Counted from the first letter of the stretch, positions 6,974 through 16,353 are shown. The stretch: DNA of 38,461 bases from Clostridiales bacterium oral taxon 876 str. F0540 (GCA_000466585.1 KE993490.1:1-38461); one strand, 5' to 3'. Notes: generated from the letters alone by a model not told the origin. Numbers and translations are program-made.

Positions 6974-9233
6974 ATTCCCTCGAAAACTGCTCTTTTGCTT
7001 CACTTGTGAGCGAATAATCCTTATAGTAGGTGTTGCCATTCTGCCGGGTAGTGATTGTAGAATAATCTGCACCGAGGTGTGAAGCGATAGCTTCCCGAAA
7101 CTCTTTAGCAGTCTTGGCAAAGCCGTTATTGTTTTCCCTGCACCAACCTTGGTAAACCTTGTAGATACGGCCTGTGGTACAGTGCTTGTTGATTTTCCCA
7201 TCAGGCCATTCACACATACACTCCTCAAAGAAGGAGACCACAGTATTGTTCTCTGACATATATTTTTCTCTTGCGAGGCTTACGCTTTCTGGCTCCGAGA
7301 AACGGTAGCCGTTAGCAATAACTTGCTGTAGCGCCTTTATAGCCTTAAAGACAATGCCGTCACGCTCGGCATACATTTTGTCGAGGAGCGTTTTGTCCTG
7401 CTTATCCTTCGGAATCACGTTAGGACAGCGAACTACCATAATACGGTCATATACCCACTTGCCATCATCACCGCCAAACTTGGGAAGTCTGTTCATACAA
7501 AACCAGAGTAGACCGTTATAGGTAAACTCAAAGGCTTGCTGTCCTTTGAACTCGGCATAAAGGCTATCGCCACCTGTTATTTTCTTGAAGGTTTTCAGTT
7601 CATCCACAGAGAGAAAACTCATATCGGAACTACCGGCAAGGCGGGTGCCGTAAACTGCGCCGGTACCGAATCTGGCTTCTATTTCCTTAAGGTCAATGCC
7701 GATAAAGTTCCCTTTGCCGAGCAATCGCTCCACAAGGCTCTTTAGCTGAGATTTGCCGGTATCACCATCGCCTACAAGGAAAAGTGCTTTTTTCATTCGC
7801 CATCCCTTGATGTTGGAGATACATACACCGATAAATTCAAGGAGCAGTTGTTCTATGGCTTTATCGCCATTTGTGAGGGTGTGCATATATCTGTCAAATG
7901 CTGGTGTTGGTGTCTCTTTGCCTGTCCAGCTACATGGAATTTGTATGGTGGAGAGGATATCCGGGCTGTGTGGAGCAAGAATGGCATTGCTTGCAGTGAT
8001 ACGAAGCAGGCCATTGCTGAAGTTGATTAAATCCTCATTGGCGTTCAATTCCTCTTGGCTGACATAGTTAAGGTCGGTAGTGATATGCTGCAAGGTTTCA
8101 CTGACTTTTCCCATTTTGACAAGTTCCTCATCATAATCCGCAATGTACTGCTTGATAATGCCCATCAGCATATTGTCGGCATAAAGTCGGTAGCAGCCGT
8201 TTTCATAGACATATTTCATAAGTCCCTGTTTTCCGTTATCCCTAACAAGCACATAGCTGAGGTGTTCTCTTACATACTTTGCAAGGAGCGGAACGCTAAC
8301 ATAGGCTTCTCCGGTCTGCTCGTTGAATTTAATAAAATACGGATGCTCCATCTTGGATTTGTGGAAGGTGCCATGACAGGCATCAATTCCAGTAGCAATG
8401 GTACCTTCTCTGTAATCCTCACGCTCCCATTTTTCACGATAGAGAGCAGAACTACGGAAGATATCATCAATAGCATCTGGATCAGGCCCGGTGCGAAATG
8501 CAATCAATGCACATAGTGCGGCATCTGCTTCAGACTGTGAGCCATACCCGGAGATATCACCATCATCATATAGCTTTTTAAATTTTTCTCCGTTTTTCTG
8601 TTTACGGAGATTACAGACAATATCAAATCCTGCTCGGTCACCGTCACGCTTTTCACTGTATTTTATCTTCTCGGTCTTTCGCATATTTTTATCGAGAGTG
8701 AGCAGAACTGCGGCTGTGCTTTCTCTTAAAGGTTCATTTAAAATAACATCACTGGTGAAAGCGGCAAAGCGATTTGTTAGACCGCCTACATACAACTCCA
8801 AGTGATTGCTTGGATATTTCATATAATAGGCTTTATCAAGTCTGATATTGCCGTTCTTATCTGTATAAGTGGGCAGTTTATCTAAATCGCATTTGCCGTA
8901 AATATGAATACCGCCTCCGCTGACAGAACGCTCGGTATAGGAGTTGAAGCGTTCAAGCATCATCTGCACGAACGGGTCTGTGAAAGGAATGTGGTCTATG
9001 TCAAGAAAGAAGTAGCCTTTCGGTATCACAAAGCCAATGCCGGCGGCGCTCTGTTTTTTCATAGCAGTGACTGCTTCATCGTAAGTTACCCATGTGTGCC
9101 GGTACTTTTCATTAGTGCCTGTTGCACCACCACCGGCAGCAAAGGGTATTTTATTGATACGGTCACCGTCAATATCCTTGCGCCACAGCATCCATATCTT
9201 CATATCCATCAGTTCCTGCATTGCGTTCGCCAT
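6945..9233 (-). CDS. PrimPol-D5 primase/helicase (phage/plasmid P4-type)
   Basis: Replication initiator of the element, 762 residues from MANAMQELMD. The start was chosen because GAGAGGAGG (9242-9250) lies 8 nt upstream. The N-terminal archaeo-eukaryotic primase-like domain shows FFLDIDH (about 76-82) and SVSGGGIHIYG (about 103-113). A D5 N-terminal-like linker follows. The superfamily-3 helicase domain has Walker A GDGDTGKS (about 488-495), then SSDMSFLSVDELKTFKKITGGD and the sensor-like LLWFCMNRLPKFGGDDGKW. Such proteins bind and melt an adjacent origin, here probably the iteron cluster at its own 3' end. The xis-like gene lies upstream on the same strand. Confidence 0.92.
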   Translation of the reverse strand: MANAMQELMDMKIWMLWRKDIDGDRINKIPFAAGGGATGTNEKYRHTWVTYDEAVTAMKKQSAAGIGFVIPKGYFFLDIDHIPFTDPFVQMMLERFNSYTERSVSGGGIHIYGKCDLDKLPTYTDKNGNIRLDKAYYMKYPSNHLELYVGGLTNRFAAFTSDVILNEPLRESTAAVLLTLDKNMRKTEKIKYSEKRDGDRAGFDIVCNLRKQKNGEKFKKLYDDGDISGYGSQSEADAALCALIAFRTGPDPDAIDDIFRSSALYREKWEREDYREGTIATGIDACHGTFHKSKMEHPYFIKFNEQTGEAYVSVPLLAKYVREHLSYVLVRDNGKQGLMKYVYENGCYRLYADNMLMGIIKQYIADYDEELVKMGKVSETLQHITTDLNYVSQEELNANEDLINFSNGLLRITASNAILAPHSPDILSTIQIPCSWTGKETPTPAFDRYMHTLTNGDKAIEQLLLEFIGVCISNIKGWRMKKALFLVGDGDTGKSQLKSLVERLLGKGNFIGIDLKEIEARFGTGAVYGTRLAGSSDMSFLSVDELKTFKKITGGDSLYAEFKGQQAFEFTYNGLLWFCMNRLPKFGGDDGKWVYDRIMVVRCPNVIPKDKQDKTLLDKMYAERDGIVFKAIKALQQVIANGYRFSEPESVSLAREKYMSENNTVVSFFEECMCEWPDGKINKHCTTGRIYKVYQGWCRENNNGFAKTAKEFREAIASHLGADYSTITTRQNGNTYYKDYSLTSEAKEQFSREYGYDGTEFL

Positions 9234-9270
9234 CTCGTCCACCTCCTCTCCGTAAAATTTTGCGTTTCCA

Positions 9271-9447
9271 TTATCTGTGTGCCGAGTTTTTGAGTAGCCA
9301 TTCCTTATAGGCATCAACCGGAATTAAAATCCTCGTACCAATTCGTATGGTTGGAAATCCCGGCAATTTTACAAGTTCATAGGCTTTCGGTAGGCTAATT
9401 CCCATCTGCGCCGACAGCTCCTGCACACTCATGGTTGTTTTCTCCAT
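9271..9447 (-). CDS. Excisionase-like winged-helix DNA-binding protein
   Basis: A 58-residue protein from MEKTTMSVQEL, with AAGGAGG (9457-9463) upstream. MSVQELSAQMGISLPKAYELVKLPGFPTIRIGTRILIPVDAYKEWL (read in parts) is the helix-turn-helix pattern of the excisionase/MerR-like family that directs recombinases toward excision. It lies about 37 bp upstream of the primase, so excision and replication are probably switched on together. It could also act as a transcriptional regulator of this operon. Confidence 0.85.
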   Translation of the reverse strand: MEKTTMSVQELSAQMGISLPKAYELVKLPGFPTIRIGTRILIPVDAYKEWLLKNSAHR

Positions 9448-9754
9448 TTTCTCTTTCCTCCTTATCTTGATATTTGTTTTGGCTTCTACATCCACCATTC
9501 GCTACCGTTCCTAAGGCAGCCACCTGTTCGTGGTCTCCTCGTATTCGATTGCAGAAGAGGCGCTCCGGTTTTCACCATCGTGGCGGCGGCACTGCAAAAG
9601 TATCTCTTGCGGGTGGACTATTCACTTGTCAAGGAACATAAATCAAAGAGTTTTATAATTTGCTCTTGTATTTAATGCCATTGTATAATAAAATGTAAGC
9701 GAAGTTAAATTATCAACGATTACACATACGATTACATTTCAAAGGATGATAGTT
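9448..9754 (+). promoter_or_regulatory. Divergent control region between the replication and cargo modules
   Basis: This gene-free stretch separates the leftward xis/primase operon from the rightward cargo. A rightward promoter is plausible: TTGCTC (9660-9665), 18 bp, TATAAT (9684-9689). Downstream are two direct ACGATTACA repeats (9716-9724 and 9728-9736), 12 bp apart, which could be an operator. The GC-rich part (about 9500-9620) encodes no protein I can support. I see no clear leftward promoter. Confidence 0.5.
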
Positions 9755-10705
9755 ATGAAAAAGTTACCGGCAGAAAATCTTAGTTTCGTCGAAATTGGCG
9801 GAGTAGGTGAAATGATATATAGGGCAGTGCGATTTCCTGAGTATGTCCAGGACTATGACAATGATGGTGAAATAATCAAACCTATTTTTACAGGTCTTCA
9901 TGCTCCAGAAAGTGGCACTCACTATTCCTTAACCGGACAGGAATTGTTAGTCAGCTTGTGTAACCTTTATGGCAAATTAAATAACCCAGAAAGCACTGAA
10001 TCAATTTCAGATGCCGTCTGGGATTGGTGTAGAAACAATATTCATCCTTATGATATTGATAATCTTTATGAAATGCTGGAAAGCGAAAAGTTTGCACACA
10101 TTACTTACATGGATTTAATTCAGAAAGATGCTACTTTCAGCATAAAACGATTCATAAAGGATTTGTGTAATCTGGGTACTGTCTTTGAACTCTATTTCGC
10201 CTTATATAGCTTGAAATATTACGGTGATGTTGATTATGCAAGAGATCTATACTATGAAGGAAGAATTTCTGATAATCTCGCTTTTCTTGAACGATATAGG
10301 CAATACGTGGATGACAAGGAATACAAGGCTCATATTTTAGAGAATTACAATGGCCATATATTACAGGTGATTGATATGTTCCCAGACTTCCGAATGAGAC
10401 TAAAATTAGATAAGAAAACAGGCAAAGTGATGTATGGAGCCGACATTCAATCTGTTTTTGATATTTGTTGGTACACCTTTTCCAGAATGGTAGCTGACGT
10501 TGCTCCACCGGTAGATGAAGATCTAAAATATTTTGAATCACAAGGCTCCATACTCTCCTGCCTTGCCTGTGGAAAATACTTTGTCAGACATTCGAGCCGG
10601 CAACTATATTGTGATAGTTGGGATTGTCAGGCGGAGCGTAATCGTAGAAACAGACGAGCAAGCTATGCTCGGAAGAAGGCCGCCGAAGTTGAAAACAAAG
10701 AATAA
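9755..10705 (+). CDS. Cargo protein with C-terminal CGNR-like zinc finger, function unknown
   Basis: A 316-residue protein starting MKKLPAENLS; AAAGG lies 7-10 nt before this ATG, so it is preferred to the ATG 9 bp earlier that overlaps the site. The large N-terminal part has no motif I recognise. The C-terminus has CLACGKYFVR, then YCDSWDCQAERNRRNRR and ASYARKK: four cysteines in a zinc-finger arrangement followed by a basic tail, similar to the CGNR finger, which suggests nucleic-acid binding. It is transcribed away from the primase operon and ends at a strong terminator, so it is a separate unit from the restriction-type operon. It may be a regulator or a defence protein; neither is shown. 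Confidence 0.8.
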   Translation: MKKLPAENLSFVEIGGVGEMIYRAVRFPEYVQDYDNDGEIIKPIFTGLHAPESGTHYSLTGQELLVSLCNLYGKLNNPESTESISDAVWDWCRNNIHPYDIDNLYEMLESEKFAHITYMDLIQKDATFSIKRFIKDLCNLGTVFELYFALYSLKYYGDVDYARDLYYEGRISDNLAFLERYRQYVDDKEYKAHILENYNGHILQVIDMFPDFRMRLKLDKKTGKVMYGADIQSVFDICWYTFSRMVADVAPPVDEDLKYFESQGSILSCLACGKYFVRHSSRQLYCDSWDCQAERNRRNRRASYARKKAAEVENKE

Positions 10706-10707
10706 TG

Positions 10708-10761
10708 AATAAACCTCTCTACCATGCCCGATATAGGTATAGTAACGAGGTTTATTGTTTT
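10708..10761 (+). terminator. Terminator after the zinc-finger cargo gene
   Basis: AATAAACCTC (10708-10717) pairs with GAGGTTTATT (10747-10756), followed by GTTTTT. It isolates this gene from the restriction-type operon downstream. Confidence 0.75.
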
Positions 10762-10905
10762 TGATGCCTTATCCAAGTGTCTCCTTTATTAGGGGTATAT
10801 CCTAATCGTATAACACTGTGATAGCTTTGAATTAGCTGAAATGCTCTAGCATTACTCTGCAGTACCGTTTTGATAGGTTATAACTGTGAAATTTACATCA
10901 TCATA

Positions 10906-10945
10906 TTGCAATTATCACTTTTGCGTGATAACATTAATATGTTAT
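10906..10945 (+). promoter_or_regulatory. Promoter with two overlapping palindromic operators
   Basis: TTGCAA (10906-10911), 17 bp, TAACAT (10929-10934) form a good promoter for the XRE operon. The inverted repeat TTATCAC-N6-GTGATAA (10912-10931) fills the spacer and enters the -10 box. A second, ATAACAT-N4-ATGTTAT (10928-10945), spans the -10 and the start region. The palindromes suit a dimeric XRE repressor, most simply the first gene of this operon repressing itself. Confidence 0.7.
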
Positions 10946-10968
10946 ACACTAACAAATGGAGGTGTGAA

Positions 10969-11196
10969 ATGGCTGTCAGTTATAAAAAGTTATTTCACTT
11001 GATGATAGAAAAAGACATATCCAATGTTGAATTACAACGCAGAGCCGGATTTTCTGGCAATATATTAACTCGGCTGAAACGCAACCATTATATTTCAATG
11101 GAAAGCATAGAAAATATCTGTCGCGTCATGGAATGTGGCGTGGACGATATACTGGATTTTGTGCCAGCGGCTGAAGATAAGGAAGATAGAGGATGA
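10969..11196 (+). CDS. XRE-family regulator of the restriction-type operon
   Basis: A 75-residue Cro/CI-type helix-turn-helix protein starting MAVSYKKLFHLM, with GGAGGTG upstream. The HTH reads DISNVELQRRAGFSGNILTRLKRN, followed by YISMESIENICRVMECGVDDILDF, typical of small XRE regulators. Its stop overlaps the next gene's start as ATGA, so translation is coupled. Small XRE proteins of this kind often delay or limit expression of restriction genes (the controller-protein role). The double palindrome over the promoter supports autoregulation. Confidence 0.88.
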   Translation: MAVSYKKLFHLMIEKDISNVELQRRAGFSGNILTRLKRNHYISMESIENICRVMECGVDDILDFVPAAEDKEDRG

Positions 11197-12158
11197 GCAT
11201 AAATTTTGAGATAGATGTTTTGGAAGAAGATATTATTCAGTTGGGAAACCCAATCCTTGCCAAGCTTCTGATAGACCGAACAACAAGAAAGAATATAATT
11301 TGGGCTACAAGTGATTACGAATCCTTTGGAATAGGCTACGGGGCCAAGTGCCATATACAACCTTCACTAATAACCGGGGTGCACTCCAAATTGATACGTC
11401 CTCGGACTGCCAAGGCTAAAGAGCATCAGGCAAACCGAACCCGCGATAAAGCAGAAGTATTTACACCATCCTGGGTATGTAATGAGCAGAATAACTTGGT
11501 GGATGAACAATGGTTTGAGAGAAAAGCTGTATTTAATTATGCTTGTGGAAACAGGTGGGTAACCACCAAAGGAAAAATCATCTTTCCTGATGTAAAAGGC
11601 AAACAATGGAAAGATTATGTGGATGCTCGAAGGATGGAGATTTCCTGCGGAGAAGCTCCATATCTGGTCAGCAGATATGATACGTCAACAGGAGAGCCTA
11701 TCCCATTACCCGATAGAATTGGCATATTAGACCGAAAACTGCGTGTGGTCAACGAAAACACTGACAATAAGGAAGATTGGTACAAATGGGCACTAAGAGC
11801 CTTACAAAGTACATATGGGTATGAATACCAAGGTGACAACCTTTTGCTTGCCCGTGAAAATGTGTTTTATACTTTCATTGAAAATGCCTTGTATAAGCTT
11901 AATGAGATGCCGGATGAAAAGATATTAAACACTGCTGCAAGGATTATCTCTTGGAATTTGTGGCAGATGGATGGTTTGAAATATACTGTTCCCTTCGGTA
12001 AACTTGAAGAAAGCTATAGACAGATAAGTTTACTTGATATTTTAGATGGTATTGATAGCATGGAAGAACCAAAAAGTCAGAAATGCAAAATAATGGATTG
12101 GCGAGCCGACCGAAGTGTGGTTTTTGCATCGCTGATAGAAGGAGAAAAAAATGGATAA
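11193..12158 (+). CDS. Methylase-like subunit of a restriction system, lacking NPPY
   Basis: A 321-residue protein. AEVFTPSWVC (residues 88-97) looks like methyltransferase motif X, and RMEISCGEAPYLVSRYD (147-163) like the SAM-binding motif I region, followed by GILDRKLRVVNEN. No catalytic NPPY/DPPY motif is present, so it probably does not methylate on its own. It resembles proteins usually labelled 'restriction endonuclease subunit M'. It overlaps the regulator by 4 bp and the downstream helicase-methylase by 8 bp, implying fixed stoichiometry and a complex. It may supply SAM binding, sequence recognition or regulation. Confidence 0.7.
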   Translation: MSINFEIDVLEEDIIQLGNPILAKLLIDRTTRKNIIWATSDYESFGIGYGAKCHIQPSLITGVHSKLIRPRTAKAKEHQANRTRDKAEVFTPSWVCNEQNNLVDEQWFERKAVFNYACGNRWVTTKGKIIFPDVKGKQWKDYVDARRMEISCGEAPYLVSRYDTSTGEPIPLPDRIGILDRKLRVVNENTDNKEDWYKWALRALQSTYGYEYQGDNLLLARENVFYTFIENALYKLNEMPDEKILNTAARIISWNLWQMDGLKYTVPFGKLEESYRQISLLDILDGIDSMEEPKSQKCKIMDWRADRSVVFASLIEGEKNG

Positions 12159-15100
12159 TTTGTTCGAATCTTCATTTGAATATAAGCTAATATACATCTT
12201 TGAAATACAGGATGACACACACAAAGGACTGTTAAAAATCGGTGATGCTACCATTAAAACGGAGGACTCAATCGATAGTTTATCTCCGAACTGTAAAGCA
12301 CTAAATCAGGCAGCCAAAAGCAGAATTAAGCAATATACAAATACTGCCGGTATCGAGCCTGTTCTTCTACATACCGAACTTGCCATCCGTACTGTAAAAG
12401 GAAAAGACGGTAAGCCTGAGTTAAAAGCGTTCCGAGACCACCAAGTACATCGTGTCCTTGAGAATTCTCATATCCAAAAGAAAACGCCTCATAATACTAC
12501 TGGGCGTGAGTGGTATAAGGTTGACCTCGAAACAGCGAAAAAAGCAATTGAAGCCGTTAAAAAGAATCAAAATAACTTATCAAACGTATCCGCAGATAAC
12601 TTTGTTCCTATTGTATTTAGACCAGAGCAGATTGAAGCCATAGAGAAAACTCTTAAGCAGTTCAAAGATGGAAATCGAATGCTCTGGAATGCAAAGATGC
12701 GTTTTGGCAAAACTTTATCCGCATTGGAAGTGGTACGCAGAGCAAAATTCAATCGTACCATTATTATCACACACAGACCTGTTGTCGACAGTGGTTGGTA
12801 CGAAGATTTCACAAAAATTTTTCATGATGAAGAAAATTATGTGTACGGTTCAAAAAACAGTGGATACAACGTTGAGCAATTGCTGAAATCCGGCAAAAAG
12901 TTTGTATATTTTGCCTCTATGCAGGATTTACGTGGCTCTGATGCTGTCGGTGGTAAATTTGATAAAAACAATGCTGTTTTCTCTCTTAAATGGGATTTTG
13001 TTATTGTTGACGAAGCACATGAAGGTACTACCACTGCTCTTGGTGACGATGTTATTAAAACCATTGTTAAGGAAGGCACTGAACACGATACTAAATTTCT
13101 GGCTCTGTCCGGGACACCTTTTAATATTCTAAGAGATTACGAGGATAATAGTATCTATACTTGGGATTATGTAATGGAGCAGAGCAGAAAAACTGAATGG
13201 GACGCACTTCATTTCGGAGATTCCAATCCATACGATGAACTTCCTGAACTGAGAATTTTTACTTATGACATCGGAAAACTTATCGAAAACGGCAAATATG
13301 CAGAATTAGAGGACAAGGCATTTAATTTCCGTGAGTTTTTCCGTGTTTGGACAGGTGATATCCGTGTAGACAAGCGTGATATTCCGGCTGGGCAAAACGT
13401 GGGTGATTTTTGTCATGAGGCAGATGTAAAGAGTTTTATTAATCTTATAACCAAAGAAGACAGCACAAGTAATTACCCTTATTCCACGATGGAATACCGC
13501 GAACTCTTTAAACACTCACTGTGGATGGTGCCGGGTGTAAAGGAGGCAAAAGCACTTAGTAAAATGATGAAGGCTCATCCTGTTTTCGGATGCGGACAAT
13601 TTAATATCGTGAATGTTGCCGGAGACGGTGATAAGGACGAAGAATCAAAGGATGCTCTTCAAAAAGTGCGCCATGCTATAGACACAGCAGGAGACGGATA
13701 CACAATTACTCTTTCTTGTGGTAAATTGACAACAGGAGTAACAGTACCGGAATGGACAGCCGTTTTTATGCTTTCCGGTTCTTTTTCAACCTCTGCAGCA
13801 AACTATTTGCAGACTATTTTCCGAGTACAATCACCTTGCAATAAAGACGGTAAAATTAAGCAATGTTGCTATGTATTTGATTTTGCTCCTGATCGCACAC
13901 TTAAAATGGTGGCAGAATCCGTTGCAATATCCACTAAGGCAGGAAAGACAGGCGGCGATGACAGAAAAATCCTTGGTGAATTTTTGAACTACTGTCCTGT
14001 TATCTCTGTGGATGGCACAGAGATGAAAAAATACAATACTAATAATCTGCTGCAACAGTTAAAACGCGCCTATGCGGAAAGAGCCGTACAGAACGGTTTT
14101 GATGATACAAATCTATATAATGACGAGTTGCTCAAACTTGACGGTGTGGCTCTTGATGATTTTGCCGACCTTAAGAAAATTATAGGCACATCAAAGGCAC
14201 AGCAGAAAACAAATGAAATTGATATTAATAATCAGGGATTTACTGACGAAGAATACGAAGAACTAAAAAAGATTGATAAAAAGCCTAAGCGTGAGCGTAC
14301 TCCTGAGGAACAGGCAAAGCTTGATGAAGCCAAAGAAAAGAATAAAAACAAGCAAACTGCTATATCTATTTTGCGTGGTATTTCTATTCGTATGCCACTT
14401 TTGATTTATGGTGCAGATATTGACATTGATGAAGATGTTACAATGGAAAAGCTGGTTACCCTCGTGGATGATTCCTCCTGGGATGAGTTTATGCCAAGTG
14501 GTGTCACAAAAGAGATATTCAAAAAATTTATAAAATATTATGACCCGGAAATTTTCATTGCAGCCGGAAGAAAAATACGAAATACAGTAAAGAGCGCAGA
14601 TGAACTGCTGCCGACAGAGCGTGTGCAGAAAATTGCACAGTTGTTTACCTGTTTCAAGAACCCTGACAAGGAAACCGTGCTAACCCCGTGGCGAGTGGTA
14701 AATATGCACATGAGCGATTGCCTAGGTGGCTATGACTTCTATGATGCTGAACACAATGTTCTCATTGAAATGCCGCGGTATGTTGATCAGGGCAAAGTGA
14801 CCGCCGAAACACTTGGAAATGCAAGTGCACAGATACTTGAAATCAACTCTAAAACAGGACTCTATCCATTGTTTGTAGCATACAGCATTTTCCGCAGTAA
14901 GTGTTCTGCATATTCGGAAAAACAGCTAACAGACGAGTTGCAAGGTAAATTATGGGCAGATACAGTAAAGGAAAATGTCTACGTCATTTGTAAAACTCCA
15001 ATGGCAAAGTCCATCACAAAGCGTACATTGGTCGGATTTAATGATTTGACAGTCAATGCCCATTATTTTGATGACCTTATAAATATGATGAAGAATAAGC

Positions 15101-16206
15101 CAAAGCAGTTTACAGCCCGTGTGCTGAAACCGAGCTATTGGAAAAAAGAAGGAGTGAAGGAAATGAAGTTTGATGCAGTGGTCGGAAATCCGCCATATCA
15201 GGAAAACATAAGTGATACTGGGGAGAATGCTTCATTATCAAAGCAACTGTTCCCTATGTTTATTCAAAATACTATTAAATTAAATGCCGATTACACATCC
15301 CTCATTACACCTTCAAGATGGTTTACAGCAGATGCTCAAGATAAATCTTTTATAAAGCTAAGAGAGTTTATCAAAGACAATAACCACTTTTCGAAGATCT
15401 TTAATTACCCCGACAATAAACTACTGTTTAAGGGTGTTGAAATTGCAGGTGGTGTTAATTATTATCTTTTTGATAAAAACCACGTCGGCAATGTTGTTTT
15501 CACAGAGTGCTATGCTGACGGCAGAAATGTAGCAACAAGGCCTTTGTTTGAAGATGGGTTGGATATTATTATTTCAATGAACAGTTTAGTGAGTATATTG
15601 GATAAAGTCCGCTCTGCCAATGGTTTTGTATCGATGACTACTATAACATCTGGACGTAATGCTTTTGGAATAGTAGGTAAAAAGTCAGAGCTTGATAAAA
15701 TCTCAACAGAAGAACCTTTTGATGGCGCAATTGAAGTACGTTGTGCATATGAAAAAATCCGCTATACAAAAAGAGAAAACATCACAAAAAGCATTGATGT
15801 AATTGATAAATATAAAGTATTTACTTCAAAAGGTAATGGTGGTGCTGGCATTTTGACTGATGACAAACCGGTTGCTATACTTGGAAAAGCTTATATTGGA
15901 TATCCTAAATCTGTTTGCACAGATTCACTTATCCCCATTGGTGCATTTGATACGAAATATGAAGCCGAAAATCTGCAAAAATATATGAGCGGTAAATTTT
16001 TTAGATTTATGATAGGTATATTAAAAGTGTCCCAGAATGTGTCCCAGAATGTGTACCAGTTCGTACCTGTACAAGACTTTACCACGAAATCAGATATCGA
16101 CTGGAGTAAGAGTGTTTCGGAAATCGACAGTCAGCTTTATGCAAAATACGGCTTGACTGAAGAAGAAATCGGTTACATCGAAGAAAAGATTAAACCAATA
16201 GAATAA
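12151..16206 (+). CDS. GIY-YIG-like nuclease / SF2 helicase / N6-adenine methylase fusion
   Basis: A 1351-residue protein that looks like a single-chain restriction-modification enzyme. Residues about 10-137 match a T5orf172-type GIY-YIG nuclease: LIYIFEI, LLKIGDA, AKSRIKQYTNT, FRDHQVHRVLE, GREWYKV. The SF2 helicase follows: NAKMRFGKT (180-188), VDEAH (286-290), LSGTPF (319-324), a motif-VI-like YLQTIFRVQSP. A charged linker near 700-750 leads to the methylase: TPWRVVNM (from 845), a degenerate motif I LEINSKTGLYP (896-906) and NPPY (1013-1016). The C-terminal region may read the target. The layout recalls type ISP enzymes but with a different nuclease. The start overlaps the upstream gene by 8 bp and is preceded by AGAAGGAG. 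Confidence 0.85.
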   Translation: MDNLFESSFEYKLIYIFEIQDDTHKGLLKIGDATIKTEDSIDSLSPNCKALNQAAKSRIKQYTNTAGIEPVLLHTELAIRTVKGKDGKPELKAFRDHQVHRVLENSHIQKKTPHNTTGREWYKVDLETAKKAIEAVKKNQNNLSNVSADNFVPIVFRPEQIEAIEKTLKQFKDGNRMLWNAKMRFGKTLSALEVVRRAKFNRTIIITHRPVVDSGWYEDFTKIFHDEENYVYGSKNSGYNVEQLLKSGKKFVYFASMQDLRGSDAVGGKFDKNNAVFSLKWDFVIVDEAHEGTTTALGDDVIKTIVKEGTEHDTKFLALSGTPFNILRDYEDNSIYTWDYVMEQSRKTEWDALHFGDSNPYDELPELRIFTYDIGKLIENGKYAELEDKAFNFREFFRVWTGDIRVDKRDIPAGQNVGDFCHEADVKSFINLITKEDSTSNYPYSTMEYRELFKHSLWMVPGVKEAKALSKMMKAHPVFGCGQFNIVNVAGDGDKDEESKDALQKVRHAIDTAGDGYTITLSCGKLTTGVTVPEWTAVFMLSGSFSTSAANYLQTIFRVQSPCNKDGKIKQCCYVFDFAPDRTLKMVAESVAISTKAGKTGGDDRKILGEFLNYCPVISVDGTEMKKYNTNNLLQQLKRAYAERAVQNGFDDTNLYNDELLKLDGVALDDFADLKKIIGTSKAQQKTNEIDINNQGFTDEEYEELKKIDKKPKRERTPEEQAKLDEAKEKNKNKQTAISILRGISIRMPLLIYGADIDIDEDVTMEKLVTLVDDSSWDEFMPSGVTKEIFKKFIKYYDPEIFIAAGRKIRNTVKSADELLPTERVQKIAQLFTCFKNPDKETVLTPWRVVNMHMSDCLGGYDFYDAEHNVLIEMPRYVDQGKVTAETLGNASAQILEINSKTGLYPLFVAYSIFRSKCSAYSEKQLTDELQGKLWADTVKENVYVICKTPMAKSITKRTLVGFNDLTVNAHYFDDLINMMKNKPKQFTARVLKPSYWKKEGVKEMKFDAVVGNPPYQENISDTGENASLSKQLFPMFIQNTIKLNADYTSLITPSRWFTADAQDKSFIKLREFIKDNNHFSKIFNYPDNKLLFKGVEIAGGVNYYLFDKNHVGNVVFTECYADGRNVATRPLFEDGLDIIISMNSLVSILDKVRSANGFVSMTTITSGRNAFGIVGKKSELDKISTEEPFDGAIEVRCAYEKIRYTKRENITKSIDVIDKYKVFTSKGNGGAGILTDDKPVAILGKAYIGYPKSVCTDSLIPIGAFDTKYEAENLQKYMSGKFFRFMIGILKVSQNVSQNVYQFVPVQDFTTKSDIDWSKSVSEIDSQLYAKYGLTEEEIGYIEEKIKPIE

Positions 16207-16261
16207 AGCTTTTTTCCAGTACTTTTGAATACATCCAATTAAGAAGTATCTTCTCAATAAG

Positions 16262-16305
16262 AAAGACTGCACTAAAGGTTTTATCCTTCGGTGCAGTCTT
16301 TACTT
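16262..16305 (+). terminator. Terminator after the restriction-type operon
   Basis: AAAGACTGCAC (16262-16272) pairs perfectly with GTGCAGTCTTT (16291-16301), then a short T-rich tract. It ends the cargo operon just inside the right junction. Confidence 0.8.
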
Positions 16306-16353
16306 TCGAGTCCCCGCTTGAAGAGAGTCGGTTAAAAATTTACTTGTTTTCGT

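Noticed and set aside
6974..7228. Extended leftward reading of the small zinc protein into the primase gene
   Set aside because: The extra N-terminal part is just another frame of the well-supported primase and has no ribosome binding site.
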